This document shows, piece after piece, positions 1 through 7,494 of a DNA stretch of 16,278 nt; the stretch's first letter is position 1; each line of letters starts with the position of its first letter. The stretch is from DATGLE01 sp035294325 (GTDB taxonomy: Bacteria > Chloroflexota > Ktedonobacteria > Ktedonobacterales > Ktedonobacteraceae). Both the position numbers and the translations under genes were made by a program. The stretch is from positions 1 through 16,278 of the forward strand of contig DATGLE010000175.1 of NCBI GenBank assembly GCA_035294325.1, written 5' to 3'. A model generated the notes under the pieces. The model had not been told where the DNA came from. It searched no databases and was given only the letters and a program-made list of their open reading frames with translations.

Positions 1-1221
1 GAGGAAGCAGCAGGCGAGCAGGACGAACATCGGCAGCGGATCGTTACCGATGGTCAGGAGGCCGGTGGCGAGCACAGAGAGGCCGCGCAGCAGCGCGGAA
101 TACATCGAGGAGACTGCATTGACGCGGCCCCGCAGCGCACGAGGCGTAATCAAGGTGTTGGTAGTGGCGACGAGGATGAAACCGGCGGAGACGGCGCCAT
201 CCAGTATGAGGTTACAGGCGAAGGCGCCCGCAAAGCTCAAGCCCGCTCCCGGTGTGCCTGCTGCCGCAATCCAGGCTAGCCCGATGCAGGCCAGCGCCGC
301 GATACAGAACAGGCCGGCGAGGCCGCGCCGCCAGCCTCGATCATAGAGGTGCGGTGCTATGCTGCTGCCCAGCAGGCCGCCGATGCCCGCCGCACCAAAA
401 ACAAATCCTGCCTGCCATGCTGGAAGATGCAGGCGAAGCTGGGTGAGCGTTGCCAGCAGCAATTCGATGGCTCCCGCGCTCAGATAGAGCGGCGCGCTTA
501 CCCCCCGCAGCAAGCGGTGCGCTGGCGCCGTCAGAATCAGCCGTACTCCCTCCAGCATCTCCGTCCAGAGGTTACGCAGCGATTTATGAGATGCGACGCT
601 GCGGCTGCGGAGATGCATTTTCTCTTCGCGGGTTGCCAGCAGTGTCAGCGCAGAGACGATGTAGGAGATGGCATCGGCGCCCAGGGCGAGCGCGGGACCA
701 AGCGTCTGAATCAGCGCGCCGCCCAGTGTCGGCCCCGCTAATGTGCTGGCCGCGTCGGATGCTTCGAGCGCGGCGTTAGCGCGGCTCAACGTCTCATCGC
801 CGGTAATATCGGGCAGCCAGGCGCTATAAGCGACCTGAAAGCCGAGCTGGCCCGCGCCCAGCACCAGCACAACGAACGCGAGTAGCCAGAGCCCCGGAAG
901 GCGTTGTAGTATGCTCAGCGCCACGATGATCGAGAGCGCGCCGGCCCTGCCGATATCGCAGGCGATCATCAGCCAGCGCCGATCTAGCCGATCAGCGACC
1001 AGGCCGGCGCCCAGTCCCAGCGCAAGTGGAGGAAGATAGCGGACGGCTGAGACCAGTCCGGCGTCAAAGGTGGAATGCGTCTGGAACAATATCAGCCAGG
1101 GGAGCGCCATGCCAGTGACACGATCTCCGAAAATTGAGGCCGTCTGGCCGCTCCAGATGAGGCGAAAGCGCGCATCTCGCCAGAGGCGGCGCGCCTGCGT
1201 CTCAGTTGCTGCCCTGGTCAT
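1..1221 (-). CDS. MFS transporter, partial (3' end outside window)
   Basis: The reverse strand is open for 407 codons from an ATG at 1219-1221 to the window edge, so the C-terminus is missing. The product is very hydrophobic with many predicted membrane helices. An N-terminal stretch (FRLIWSGQTASIFGDRVTGM, about residues 19-38) and a motif-A-like loop (GLVADRLDRRWLM, about residues 73-85) are typical of major facilitator exporters of the drug/siderophore (EntS-like, DHA3) type. A central charged loop separates the two six-helix halves. It would sit in the cytoplasmic membrane and use the proton gradient; the substrate cannot be read from sequence. The start lies inside the 3' end of dhaM, with a 20-bp overlap, so it is probably translated from the dha transcript. 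The SD is poor (AAAGG only 4 nt before ATG), which suggests coupling to dhaM. Family call is secure, substrate unknown. Confidence 0.88.
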   Translation of the reverse strand, partial: MTRAATETQARRLWRDARFRLIWSGQTASIFGDRVTGMALPWLILFQTHSTFDAGLVSAVRYLPPLALGLGAGLVADRLDRRWLMIACDIGRAGALSIIVALSILQRLPGLWLLAFVVLVLGAGQLGFQVAYSAWLPDITGDETLSRANAALEASDAASTLAGPTLGGALIQTLGPALALGADAISYIVSALTLLATREEKMHLRSRSVASHKSLRNLWTEMLEGVRLILTAPAHRLLRGVSAPLYLSAGAIELLLATLTQLRLHLPAWQAGFVFGAAGIGGLLGSSIAPHLYDRGWRRGLAGLFCIAALACIGLAWIAAAGTPGAGLSFAGAFACNLILDGAVSAGFILVATTNTLITPRALRGRVNAVSSMYSALLRGLSVLATGLLTIGNDPLPMFVLLACCFL

Positions 1222-1615
1222 GTACCTTTGGAATCATCATGGCGCTCTCGGCGGCCTGCGCCACCTCATCCAGATTACTATCGGTGGAGGCTTCGACGGC
1301 TGCGATCACAGCCCCCTCAACCAGCGGCGCGGAACTGATCTTGACGCGGGTATGATGCGTTGCGGTAAATGTCTCTACGGCCATCTCCGTTGCCATCACC
1401 GCGCTACCCAGGTCGAGCAGCACGAGGATGCCATCGGGACCATTTACCTGTTCCAGAGCTGCTACAATCTTATCGGCCGAGGTGCCCAGGGAGCCATCGG
1501 CGGCGCCGCCCGCGACGGCAATCGCGACTTTCGCCTGGGCCATCTGTGCCGCCAGTTCGGCAACGCCTTCCGCCAGTCGCGCGCTGTGGGACACGATCAC
1601 TAAACTTACTGCCAT
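1202..1615 (-). CDS. dhaM: PTS-dependent dihydroxyacetone kinase, phosphotransferase subunit DhaM (EIIA-Man-like)
   Basis: DhaM takes phosphate from HPr and passes it to the ADP bound to DhaL. The protein starts MAVSLVIVSHSARLAEGV, with His10 at the place of the phosphorylated histidine of the EIIA-mannose fold, and contains a glycine-rich stretch ending DGSLGTS. The open frame extends 10 codons further upstream, but the ATG at 1613-1615 is preferred: it places His10 correctly and has an AAAGGA SD about 6 nt upstream. At 137 residues it is the single-domain form, without the HPr and truncated EI domains fused in Escherichia coli DhaM, so HPr and EI must come from elsewhere. It follows dhaL after a 232-bp gap and overlaps the MFS gene at its 3' end. 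Confidence 0.92.
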   Translation of the reverse strand: MAVSLVIVSHSARLAEGVAELAAQMAQAKVAIAVAGGAADGSLGTSADKIVAALEQVNGPDGILVLLDLGSAVMATEMAVETFTATHHTRVKISSAPLVEGAVIAAVEASTDSNLDEVAQAAESAMMIPKVHDQGSN

Positions 1616-1727
1616 GAATGCGTATCCTTTTAGAACGGAGTTCAATGAAAAATTATGCTGTGCGTAGCGGCGCGATCCATCGCGTTCGTTGGCCTTCTGG
1701 AGCGGATCCAGGTTCGATAATGAGTTT

Positions 1728-1782
1728 TAACAATCAAGATTGGCAATCTTTTTGGGTGGAACATCTCCGATATTGATTGTTA
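1728..1782. repeat. Inverted repeat in the dhaL-dhaM gap
   Basis: TAACAATCA at 1728-1736 is complementary to TGATTGTTA at 1774-1782. Inside it, AAGATT-GGC-AATCTT (1736-1750) forms a 6-bp stem followed on the plus strand by a short T run. No plus-strand gene ends here, so terminator function in that direction is doubtful. It could be an mRNA structure separating dhaL and dhaM expression. Stems are short, so chance is possible. Confidence 0.3.
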
Positions 1783-1847
1783 CATCTCATCATCGCGCCG
1801 CTGCGCGGAGAGATATTCTTGTGATACATCCAGCCGTCGTGGGTGCT

Positions 1848-2486
1848 CTAATTCGCCTGGTTGCACGCTTCGGCCAGTGTTTTGAGCAGCAGCCAGCTAG
1901 AGGTTGCCCCCGGATCCTGGTGGCCGATGCTGCGTTCGCCAAGATAGCTCGCGCGTCCTTTGGTCGCGAGCATAGGAATCGTCGCCTGAACGCCTTCTTC
2001 CGCCGCAGCCGTGGCGCGATTCAGGATCTGCGCCAGGTCGAGTTGCTGCGCCAGGGCTTCCTGGGCAGCCGCCAGTGCGGGCGCCAGGGCGTCGACCATC
2101 GTCTTCTCGCCCTGCTGCGCCTTGCCACGCGCCTTAATCCCTTCGACTGCCGCCTCCAGCATAGCAACGACTTCGGCATCAGAGAGCTTTGATTTCCCGG
2201 AGGTTGCCATGCCTGCGCGCAGGAAGGCGGTCCCGTAGAGCGGACCGCTGGCTCCTCCAACCGTCGAGACCAGGGTGGTTCCCACGGTCTTTAGAATCGA
2301 GCCAATGTCCTTGTCCCCCATGTCTGCTATCTTCCCGGTGACAGCCCTGAAGCCCCGGTCCATGTTGATGCCATGATCTGCGTCACCGATGGCCGAGTCG
2401 AGGCGTGTCAGGAACTCGCGGTTCTCGTGTAGAACTTGTGCTGATTGGTTGAGCCAGCGCAAAATATCTTCCGTTATCAATGGCAT
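1848..2486 (-). CDS. dhaL: Dihydroxyacetone kinase ADP-binding subunit DhaL
   Basis: DhaL holds a permanently bound ADP/ATP with two magnesium ions and phosphorylates dihydroxyacetone bound to DhaK. The 212-residue length matches the family. The metal-binding motif DSAIGDADHG occupies residues 30-39, placing Asp30, Asp35 and Asp37 exactly as in known DhaL proteins. Further family motifs are GGASGPLYG (about 77-85), a DAL-P helix near 132, and a C-terminal loop ending SIGHQDPGATS. The ATG at 2484-2486 follows a strong SD (GGAGGAG) by a few bases. It is transcribed from dhaK towards dhaM; the 203-bp gap to dhaK contains the conserved-flank palindrome at 2538-2666. All expected nucleotide-binding residues are present, so it should be active. 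Confidence 0.96.
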   Translation of the reverse strand: MPLITEDILRWLNQSAQVLHENREFLTRLDSAIGDADHGINMDRGFRAVTGKIADMGDKDIGSILKTVGTTLVSTVGGASGPLYGTAFLRAGMATSGKSKLSDAEVVAMLEAAVEGIKARGKAQQGEKTMVDALAPALAAAQEALAQQLDLAQILNRATAAAEEGVQATIPMLATKGRASYLGERSIGHQDPGATSSWLLLKTLAEACNQAN

Positions 2487-2537
2487 AATCTCCTCCAGGT
2501 TTCTCTCAACTCGAATCTCGTTAAATGAAAAAACATA

Positions 2538-2666
2538 CCCCGGCTGTCGGAGGCGGCCGGTCCGTCAGTGATGGATGCAGTGGGGGCGGAAGCCGTCCGC
2601 CCCCACTGCATCCATCACTGACATATGCGAAGCGCCGCAGGTGCTGATCTGTCAGGAGAAGAACGG
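2538..2666 (+). repeat. Palindromic element copy A: conserved flanks around a 27-bp perfect stem
   Basis: Bases 2564-2590 pair perfectly with 2596-2622 (27 bp) around a 5-base loop at 2591-2595; the stem ends in GTCAG/CTGAC. To the right, from 2618, CTGACATATGCGAAGCGCC begins a 49-base flank that matches the minus-strand flank of the 10828-10888 palindrome at 39 of 49 positions, including 17 identical bases in a row (ATGCGAAGCGCCGCAGG). To the left, 2538-2568 matches the other flank of that palindrome at 22 of 31 positions without gaps. The stems themselves are unrelated in sequence. It lies between the dhaK stop and the dhaL start, in the opposite orientation to both. No T-tract follows either arm. 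Confidence 0.85.
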
Positions 2667-2689
2667 ATCTGAACAGTTATCCTTTTGTT

Positions 2690-3691
2690 TTATGCTCCCC
2701 AGCGCAGCCCCGGCGTCACTACGGGCGCATCCCAGTAGCGTATCATCTCGTCGTCCAGGCGCAGCAGCGTAATGGAGCAGCCGGCCATCTCCAGCGAGGT
2801 AATGTAGCTGCCGACCAGTGAGCGGGCGATAGTGATATTCTTGCCGCGCAGGATTTTAGCAAGCTCGTTGGCGACGACATATAGCTCGATCAGCGGAGTG
2901 CCGCCCATGCCGTTGACGAAGGCCAGCACCTGATCGCCAGACTTGAGGCCGAGGTCGTCGATGACGGGATTGGCGAGCATCTCGGTGATTTCGGCGGCGG
3001 GAGCCAGCTTCACGCGGCGCCGGCCCGGCTCGCCGTGGATGCCGATGCCAATCTCCATCTCATCCTCGCCAAGCTCGAAGGTCGGCTTGCCGGCGGATGG
3101 TACGGTACAGGAGGTAAGCGCCATGCCCATGCTGCGGCCCTGTGCGTTGACACGGCGTGCCAGTTCCGCCACTGCTGATAGCGGCGCACCGCTCTCGGCC
3201 AGGCCGCCGACGATCTTCTCCAGCAGCACGGTGACGCCGACGCCGCGCCGGCCAGCGGTGTAGAGGCTATCCTGCACGGCAACGTCGTCGTTGGTGACGA
3301 CGCTGACAACCTCGATGCCATCGGCGGCTGCCAGTTCCGCCGCCATCTCGAAGTTCATCACGTCGCCGGTATAGTTCTTGACGATGTGCAGCACGCCAGC
3401 GCCACCATCGACGGCGCGCGTCGCGGCGAGCATCTGATCGGGGACGGGTGAGGTAAAAACAGCGCCGGGGCAGGCGGCATCAAGCATACCGCGACCAACA
3501 AAGCCGCCATGCATTGGCTCATGGCCGCTACCACCGCCAGAAATAACACCGACTTTCCCCTTTACGGGTGCATCCTTGCGTACAACGATCTGATTCTCCA
3601 GATCGACGCGGATCAGGTCAGGGTGCATCGCCTGCATGCCGGCGAGCGCCTCTTTGACGACATCCTCAGGCTTGTTGATGAGTTTCTTCAA
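2690..3691 (-). CDS. dhaK: Dihydroxyacetone kinase substrate-binding subunit DhaK
   Basis: DhaK binds dihydroxyacetone covalently as a hemiaminal on a histidine and presents it to DhaL for phosphorylation. Counting from the TTG at 3689-3691 the protein has 333 residues, the usual size for PTS-type DhaK. GGGSGHEP spans about residues 52-59 and GIGIHGEPG places the substrate-binding histidine at residue 219, close to His218 of E. coli. The TTG start is chosen because GAGGAGG lies five bases upstream and the product then begins LKKLINKPEDVV, matching the family N-terminus. The in-frame ATG at 3854-3856 is rejected because that extension would be translated through the palindrome at 3776-3855. 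First gene of the dha group. A TATACT hexamer at 3757-3762 (minus strand) may be a -10 box. Confidence 0.95.
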   Translation of the reverse strand: MKKLINKPEDVVKEALAGMQAMHPDLIRVDLENQIVVRKDAPVKGKVGVISGGGSGHEPMHGGFVGRGMLDAACPGAVFTSPVPDQMLAATRAVDGGAGVLHIVKNYTGDVMNFEMAAELAAADGIEVVSVVTNDDVAVQDSLYTAGRRGVGVTVLLEKIVGGLAESGAPLSAVAELARRVNAQGRSMGMALTSCTVPSAGKPTFELGEDEMEIGIGIHGEPGRRRVKLAPAAEITEMLANPVIDDLGLKSGDQVLAFVNGMGGTPLIELYVVANELAKILRGKNITIARSLVGSYITSLEMAGCSITLLRLDDEMIRYWDAPVVTPGLRWGA

Positions 3692-3756
3692 GGTTGCCTC
3701 CTCTTTAATGGCTTTGGGTTTGCCTTTACACACTCCGTTGATGAGACACCGCCTAA

Positions 3757-3762
3757 AGTATA
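3757..3762 (-). promoter_or_regulatory. Possible -10 box upstream of dhaK
   Basis: TATACT on the minus strand lies 65 bases before the dhaK start and just after the accA-end palindrome. No convincing -35 is seen at 16-18 bases. Its position would give dhaKLM its own promoter after the accA hairpin. Weak evidence. Confidence 0.25.
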
Positions 3763-3775
3763 CAACACACAGAGA

Positions 3776-3855
3776 TGAATAATATTGAATATGGGCAAGG
3801 GAGCAGCAGCCGGCGCGCTGGCTGCTGCTCCCTTGCCCATATTCAATATTATTCA
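3776..3855. terminator. 80-base near-perfect palindrome at the accA stop codon
   Basis: Bases 3776-3811 pair with 3820-3855 without mismatch (36 bp). The centre (3812-3819) continues pairing through a G-T opposition and the self-complementary GCGCGC. The accA stop codon (minus TGA, 3853-3855) forms the outer end of the right arm. Placement right after accA suggests a transcription terminator or RNA 3'-end stabiliser separating accA from dhaK. The minus strand beyond 3776 is TCTCTGTGTGTTG, with no U-tract, so it is not a textbook intrinsic terminator. The flanks do not match the 2538-2666 element. Confidence 0.65.
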
Positions 3856-4833
3856 CGAAGCTGGAGCCGCCTCAAGCCTTCTGAAATCGCCAATGGAGCG
3901 GAATTTCTGGTAGCGCTTCTCAACCAGTTCGTCAGGGGGAAGGTTTTTGAGGTCGGCCAGATTCCGCAGCAGGGCCGCTTTGAGGTTATCCGCGGCCTGC
4001 TGATAGTCATGGTGCGCGCCTCCCAGCGGCTCCGGGATCAGCTCGTCGATAATGCCGAGCGGCAGCAGTTCGCGTGCGCTGATGCGCATGCCTTCAGCCG
4101 CCTGCTGTGTGTTGGCGAGAGCCGAATCGCGCCACATGATATCGGAGGCCGCCTCCGGCGAGGCAACGGAATACGTGCTGAATTCCAGCATTAAAATACG
4201 ATCCGCCACGCTGATCGCCAGCGCGCCGCCGCTGCCGCCTTCGCCGGTCACGGCTGCGATGATGGGAACGCGTAGATGAGCCATCAGGTATAGATTCGCG
4301 GCGATGGCCCGCGCCTGCCCGCGCTCTTCGTCCATCAGAGCGGGAAAGGCCCCCGGCGTATCAATCAGGCAGATGACAGGCATGCGAAACTTTTCGGCCT
4401 GCTGCATGATGCGATGCGCTTTACGATATCCTTCGGGGTGGGGCATGCCCAGGTTGCGGAATTGCATCTCCTTCTGGTCGTGGCCTTTCTGATGGCAGAC
4501 CATCATCACGGTCTGGCCTTCCAGCCTGGCCGGCCCCGCCAGAATCGCGTGGTCGTCGCCATAGGAGCGATCACCATGCAACTCAAAAAAATCATCGCAC
4601 ATGAGGCGAATGTAATCAGCCGCGTGAGGACGGTCCTTGTGACGGGCTACCTGAAGGGTTTGCCAGGACGTGAGATGTTTGTAGATCTCCTCGGTCCGTC
4701 TGCGCAAATCCCGTTCAAGCTGCTGAAGCTGCACATGTTCTTCCGGTCTGAGCCGGTCCCCCTTGCGGAGCAGCGCGGTAATTCTTTTTTCTAGCTCCGC
4801 CAGCGGCTTCTCAAATTCCAGGTCGTAAGGCAC
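3853..4833 (-). CDS. accA: Acetyl-CoA carboxylase carboxyltransferase subunit alpha
   Basis: AccA with AccD moves the carboxyl group from carboxybiotin to acetyl-CoA to give malonyl-CoA, the first committed step of fatty acid synthesis. The 326-residue product begins with the family coiled-coil N-terminus (LEFEKPLAELEKRI, about 5-18) and contains HGDRSYGDDHAI (about 89-100), IDTPGAFP (about 157-164) and the glycine-rich GEGGSGGALAI oxyanion-hole region (about 197-207), all crotonase-fold AccA hallmarks. The start is GTG at 4831-4833 with AGAAGGAG six bases upstream. It follows accD by 21 bp, so the two subunits are made from one message. Its TGA stop lies inside the 3776-3855 palindrome. The biotin carrier and biotin carboxylase genes are not in the window. 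Confidence 0.97.
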   Translation of the reverse strand: MPYDLEFEKPLAELEKRITALLRKGDRLRPEEHVQLQQLERDLRRRTEEIYKHLTSWQTLQVARHKDRPHAADYIRLMCDDFFELHGDRSYGDDHAILAGPARLEGQTVMMVCHQKGHDQKEMQFRNLGMPHPEGYRKAHRIMQQAEKFRMPVICLIDTPGAFPALMDEERGQARAIAANLYLMAHLRVPIIAAVTGEGGSGGALAISVADRILMLEFSTYSVASPEAASDIMWRDSALANTQQAAEGMRISARELLPLGIIDELIPEPLGGAHHDYQQAADNLKAALLRNLADLKNLPPDELVEKRYQKFRSIGDFRRLEAAPAS

Positions 4834-4854
4834 AGTATGCTCCTTCTCTATTGA

Positions 4855-5724
4855 TTATGAGTACAACTGGAGGAGCCTGGAGAGCGTCGCCCGCAGGTCG
4901 CGCCGGTGGACCACCGCATCGATCATTCCGTGCTGGAGCGCAAATTCGGAGTTCACCGTTCCAGCGGGGAGCTTGATATGCATAAAGCCCTCGATCACAC
5001 GCGGTCCGGTAAAGCAAATCAATGCGCCCGGCTCGGCAAGGATCACGTCGCCCAGCATAGCGAAGCTGGCCGTCACACCGCCCGCTGTGGGGTCCGTTAA
5101 CAGGCTAAAATAGGGCAATCCGGCCTCGCCCAGCTTTGCCAGCGCTGCCGAAGTCTTTGCCAGTTGCATGAGCGCATACAGCCCTTCTTGCATGCGCGCG
5201 CCGCCAGAAGTGGAGACGATGAGCACGGGAATGCGCCGCTCGATTCCCAGTTCGATAGCGCGTGTAATCTTCTCGCCCACGACCACTCCCATGCTGCCGC
5301 CCATGAAATGGAAGTCCATTACCGCGAGGGCGAGTGGCTTCTCTGAAATAGTCGCATGGCCGATCACCACCGCCTCGTTAATCCCCGCTTTGCTCCGTTC
5401 CGCCGCAAGCTTCTCGGCATAGGTGCGCTGGTCCGGGTATGAGGGTGGGCGCGCCGTAAACTTGAGCGGATCGGTAGAAATAATGTCGGCGTCCAGTTCG
5501 ACGAAGCTATCCTGGTCCACCAGCAGCTTGATGCGCTCGTGCGCCGTGATCTTGAAGTGGTAATTGCAGCGCGGGCAAACCTTCAGATTTTTTTCCAGGT
5601 CGCGCCCAACCAGGATCTCCTTGCACCTGGGACACTTGGCTGCGATGTTGCCCATCGAGGGCAGGCGCGCGCCTCCGCTGGAGGATGCCTGCTCGGTGGA
5701 GGGCACAGCCGCTTCTTTAACCAT
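4855..5724 (-). CDS. accD: Acetyl-CoA carboxylase carboxyltransferase subunit beta
   Basis: AccD is the zinc-binding partner of AccA in the carboxyltransferase. The 289-residue protein has a 30-residue lead, then a four-cysteine zinc ribbon (Cys31, Cys34, Cys50, Cys53, in CPRC and CPRC) that in the family binds zinc and contributes to nucleic-acid contacts. The crotonase-type core includes MDFHFMGGSMGVVVGEK (about 136-152), STSGGARMQEG (about 172-182) and DPTAGGVTASFA (about 211-222). The ATG at 5722-5724 has a strong GGGGAGG SD seven bases upstream. It starts 21 bp after the ftsY stop and ends 21 bp before accA, an evident operon. All expected motifs are intact. Confidence 0.97.
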   Translation of the reverse strand: MVKEAAVPSTEQASSSGGARLPSMGNIAAKCPRCKEILVGRDLEKNLKVCPRCNYHFKITAHERIKLLVDQDSFVELDADIISTDPLKFTARPPSYPDQRTYAEKLAAERSKAGINEAVVIGHATISEKPLALAVMDFHFMGGSMGVVVGEKITRAIELGIERRIPVLIVSTSGGARMQEGLYALMQLAKTSAALAKLGEAGLPYFSLLTDPTAGGVTASFAMLGDVILAEPGALICFTGPRVIEGFMHIKLPAGTVNSEFALQHGMIDAVVHRRDLRATLSRLLQLYS

Positions 5725-5745
5725 GAAAGAACCTCCCCGTTAGTC

Positions 5746-6720
5746 TTAACTGAAGAGCGCCTCGACGAAACTTTGTGGATCGAAAGGTAGCCAGTTCTGA
5801 ACCTTTTCCCCGGTCCCGATGAATTTGATGGGCACATCGAGATCGTCGACAACCGCGAAGGCAAAGCCCCCTTTGGCAGTACTATCCAGCTTCGTGATAA
5901 TGACACCTGTCAGACCGACATCCGCCGCGAATTTGCGCGCCTGCAAAAGGGCGTTCTGCCCCGTAGTAGCATCGATCACCATCAATAACTCGTGGGGACC
6001 ATCAGGGACGAATTTCTGAATAACCCTGTTGATCTTCTTGAGTTCTTCCATGAGGTTATACCTGGTATGGAGACGGCCCGCTGTATCGACGATCACGACA
6101 TCACAGCCGCGCGTGGTCGCCGCTTGAAGCGCGTCGTAGACCACGGCCCCCGGATCGGAGCCGGGGTTCTGGCTGATAACCGGTACGTTAATGCGCTCCC
6201 CCCACACCTTGAGCTGATCGATGGCGGCGGCGCGGAATGTGTCGGCGGCGGCCAGGATCACTTTGTGCCCTTCGTGGGTGAGATGATAGGCCATCTTGGC
6301 GATGCTCGTGGTTTTGCCAGAGCCGTTGACGCCGATCACCAGAATAACTGTCACGGGTGATTGCTGGGAAAAGCGGAGAGGAGATGGTTTGCCGAGAAGA
6401 GATACCAGTTCCTGGCGCAGCGCACGCTGCAACTGTGAACCGGTACGCATCTGTTCCGCTGTGGCGCGCTGGTGCAAACGCGTCATCAGCCAGTCAGTGG
6501 TGCTGGGACCGACATCTGCCGCCAGTAGCTCCTCCTCCAACTCGTCCCACAGATCGTCGGTAATCAGATCCGTTTCCTGGACAGTCTGGCCTATCCGACT
6601 GAAAAGTTGACGGGTGCGACTCAAAAAACCAAAGCGCTGTTCAGACTCGGGCTTCTTCTCCACGCGTTCCTGAGCGCCTTCCGAGTCTCTTTTCTTAGGA
6701 TCAAAAAATCTATTGAGCAC
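5746..6720 (-). CDS. ftsY: Signal recognition particle receptor GTPase FtsY
   Basis: FtsY docks SRP-ribosome complexes at the membrane and hydrolyses GTP together with Ffh. Counting from the GTG at 6718-6720 it has 324 residues: a short charged N-terminus (DPKKRDSEG...), the N domain from about residue 30, then the G domain with P-loop GVNGSGKTT (about 130-138), DTFRAAAIDQL (about 160-170), DTAGRLH (about 212-218), TKLD (276-279) and the closing GTGEKVQNWLPFDP. The frame stays open up to an ATG at 6876, but that stretch is an out-of-frame reading of the TnpB remnant. GTG is a judgement: AGAAAGG lies about 14 bases upstream, rather far, and a TTG at 6742-6744 is the alternative. The acidic A domain is very short, as in many Gram-positive-type FtsY proteins. 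Cotranscribed with accD and accA. Confidence 0.93.
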   Translation of the reverse strand: MLNRFFDPKKRDSEGAQERVEKKPESEQRFGFLSRTRQLFSRIGQTVQETDLITDDLWDELEEELLAADVGPSTTDWLMTRLHQRATAEQMRTGSQLQRALRQELVSLLGKPSPLRFSQQSPVTVILVIGVNGSGKTTSIAKMAYHLTHEGHKVILAAADTFRAAAIDQLKVWGERINVPVISQNPGSDPGAVVYDALQAATTRGCDVVIVDTAGRLHTRYNLMEELKKINRVIQKFVPDGPHELLMVIDATTGQNALLQARKFAADVGLTGVIITKLDSTAKGGFAFAVVDDLDVPIKFIGTGEKVQNWLPFDPQSFVEALFS

Positions 6721-7075
6721 GTTTGCACTGACTGCCTTTCTCAACGTGTTCGCCGGGAGACACATCGTCGATTGCTGCATGCATATACAGCACGCTGCAC
6801 GAAAGACCAGCTCCCGTGTGTGGCCGAAGGCCGACAAGGAACCGCTGGTAGATGTTGATGGCGTTGTTATCGCCACGCCCCATCACCAGTCCATAGTTCC
6901 CACAACGGTGCGTCCTTTGCCACAGCAACATAACCTGTTTCTGCCCGCTGCGGTGACAGGTCTTCGTCGTATCGCGTTCCTCAATTATAAAGAGTTCTTT
7001 CCCATAAAGCAAACACTTATATTCAAGCATCCGCACAAAGCGGTAGAGTCCCCAATCATTGTACACCATGCGGTT
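6710..7075 (-). pseudogene. Decayed 3' fragment of an IS200/IS605-type tnpB
   Basis: The frame reads through the C-terminal part of a TnpB nuclease: a Y-x-D-W-G-L-Y-R-F helix, LEYKCLLYGKELF, then the zinc-finger and RuvC-III region. The signature is eroded. The usual TCSxCG reads TCHRSG, the second cysteine pair keeps only one cysteine (HRCGNYG), and the usual DRDxN reads GRGDN, so the expected catalytic aspartate appears lost. Nothing TnpB-like is seen upstream of about 7066-7075, so roughly the first two thirds of the gene are gone and no tnpA partner is present. The TAG at 6710-6712 overlaps the proposed ftsY GTG start by 11 bases, so the remnant now supplies the ftsY leader. It must be a dead relic rather than an active element. 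Confidence 0.75.
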
Positions 7076-7494
7076 GCATCTTTGCCGTTTGCTGAAAGAA
7101 ACACAGCTTACCAACGAGCAGGCGCTGGCCTTGCGCATCTGCTTGATGGTGAAAAAGGACGTAAGCGCATCGTGGGAATTATTCCTGACCTGATGATTGA
7201 GCGCCCGAGTGAGTGGCTTGCGGTACTTGAAGCGGCGAGCAGACAGTGATCCCCCTGCGGCGTCACCGGGTCGCCAAGAGCCAGTACAGGCAGCGCTGCC
7301 TGTATCGTTTCGTCAGTCCTGAAACTCAAAGAAGAGGGTACATAACCCTGCATTGGCTAATGCAAGGATTGTCCCTCTACTGAGTCAGGCAAGGGAAATG
7401 AAACGGAGAACACACATCCCCTGCCCCCTGTTGTTGCGCATTCCTCGATGGTGACAACCACCGGGGAGCGCGCCACCACTGCTACACTTCACCC
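7076..7494. other. Gap without a recognised gene between the tnpB relic and the zinc-ribbon gene
   Basis: About 420 bp with no convincing coding sequence. A plus-strand frame ends at 7249 after a compositionally plausible tail (GEKGRKRIVGIIPDLMIERP and onward) but has no clear start or SD and overlaps the relic; it may be debris of another gene. A 20-base perfect palindrome lies at 7285-7304 and a 6-bp hairpin (TGCATT-GGCT-AATGCA) at about 7354-7369. It is probably degenerate transposon-associated sequence. Confidence 0.4.
7285..7304. repeat. 20-base perfect palindrome
   Basis: TACAGGCAGC is followed directly by its reverse complement GCTGCCTGTA, with no loop. It could be a dimeric protein-binding site or the remnant of a longer hairpin; a CCTGCGGCG string 30 bases to the left resembles the core of the conserved flank at 2631-2641, but the match is too short to rely on. 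Confidence 0.4.

Noticed and set aside
1070..1603. Plus-strand 177-codon open frame opposite dhaM
   Set aside because: Antisense shadow of dhaM and the MFS gene start; no family similarity or SD.
3692..3856. In-frame ATG extension of dhaK by 55 residues
   Set aside because: It would be translated through the palindrome and has no family similarity; the TTG at 3689-3691 has an excellent SD and gives the standard N-terminus.
6721..6876. In-frame N-terminal extension of ftsY
   Set aside because: The added residues are a shifted reading of the TnpB relic, with no FtsY similarity.
6713..7249. Plus-strand 178-codon open frame
   Set aside because: Most of it is antisense to the TnpB relic. Only the last 50 codons look protein-like, and no start or SD supports it; noted under the 7076-7494 gap.
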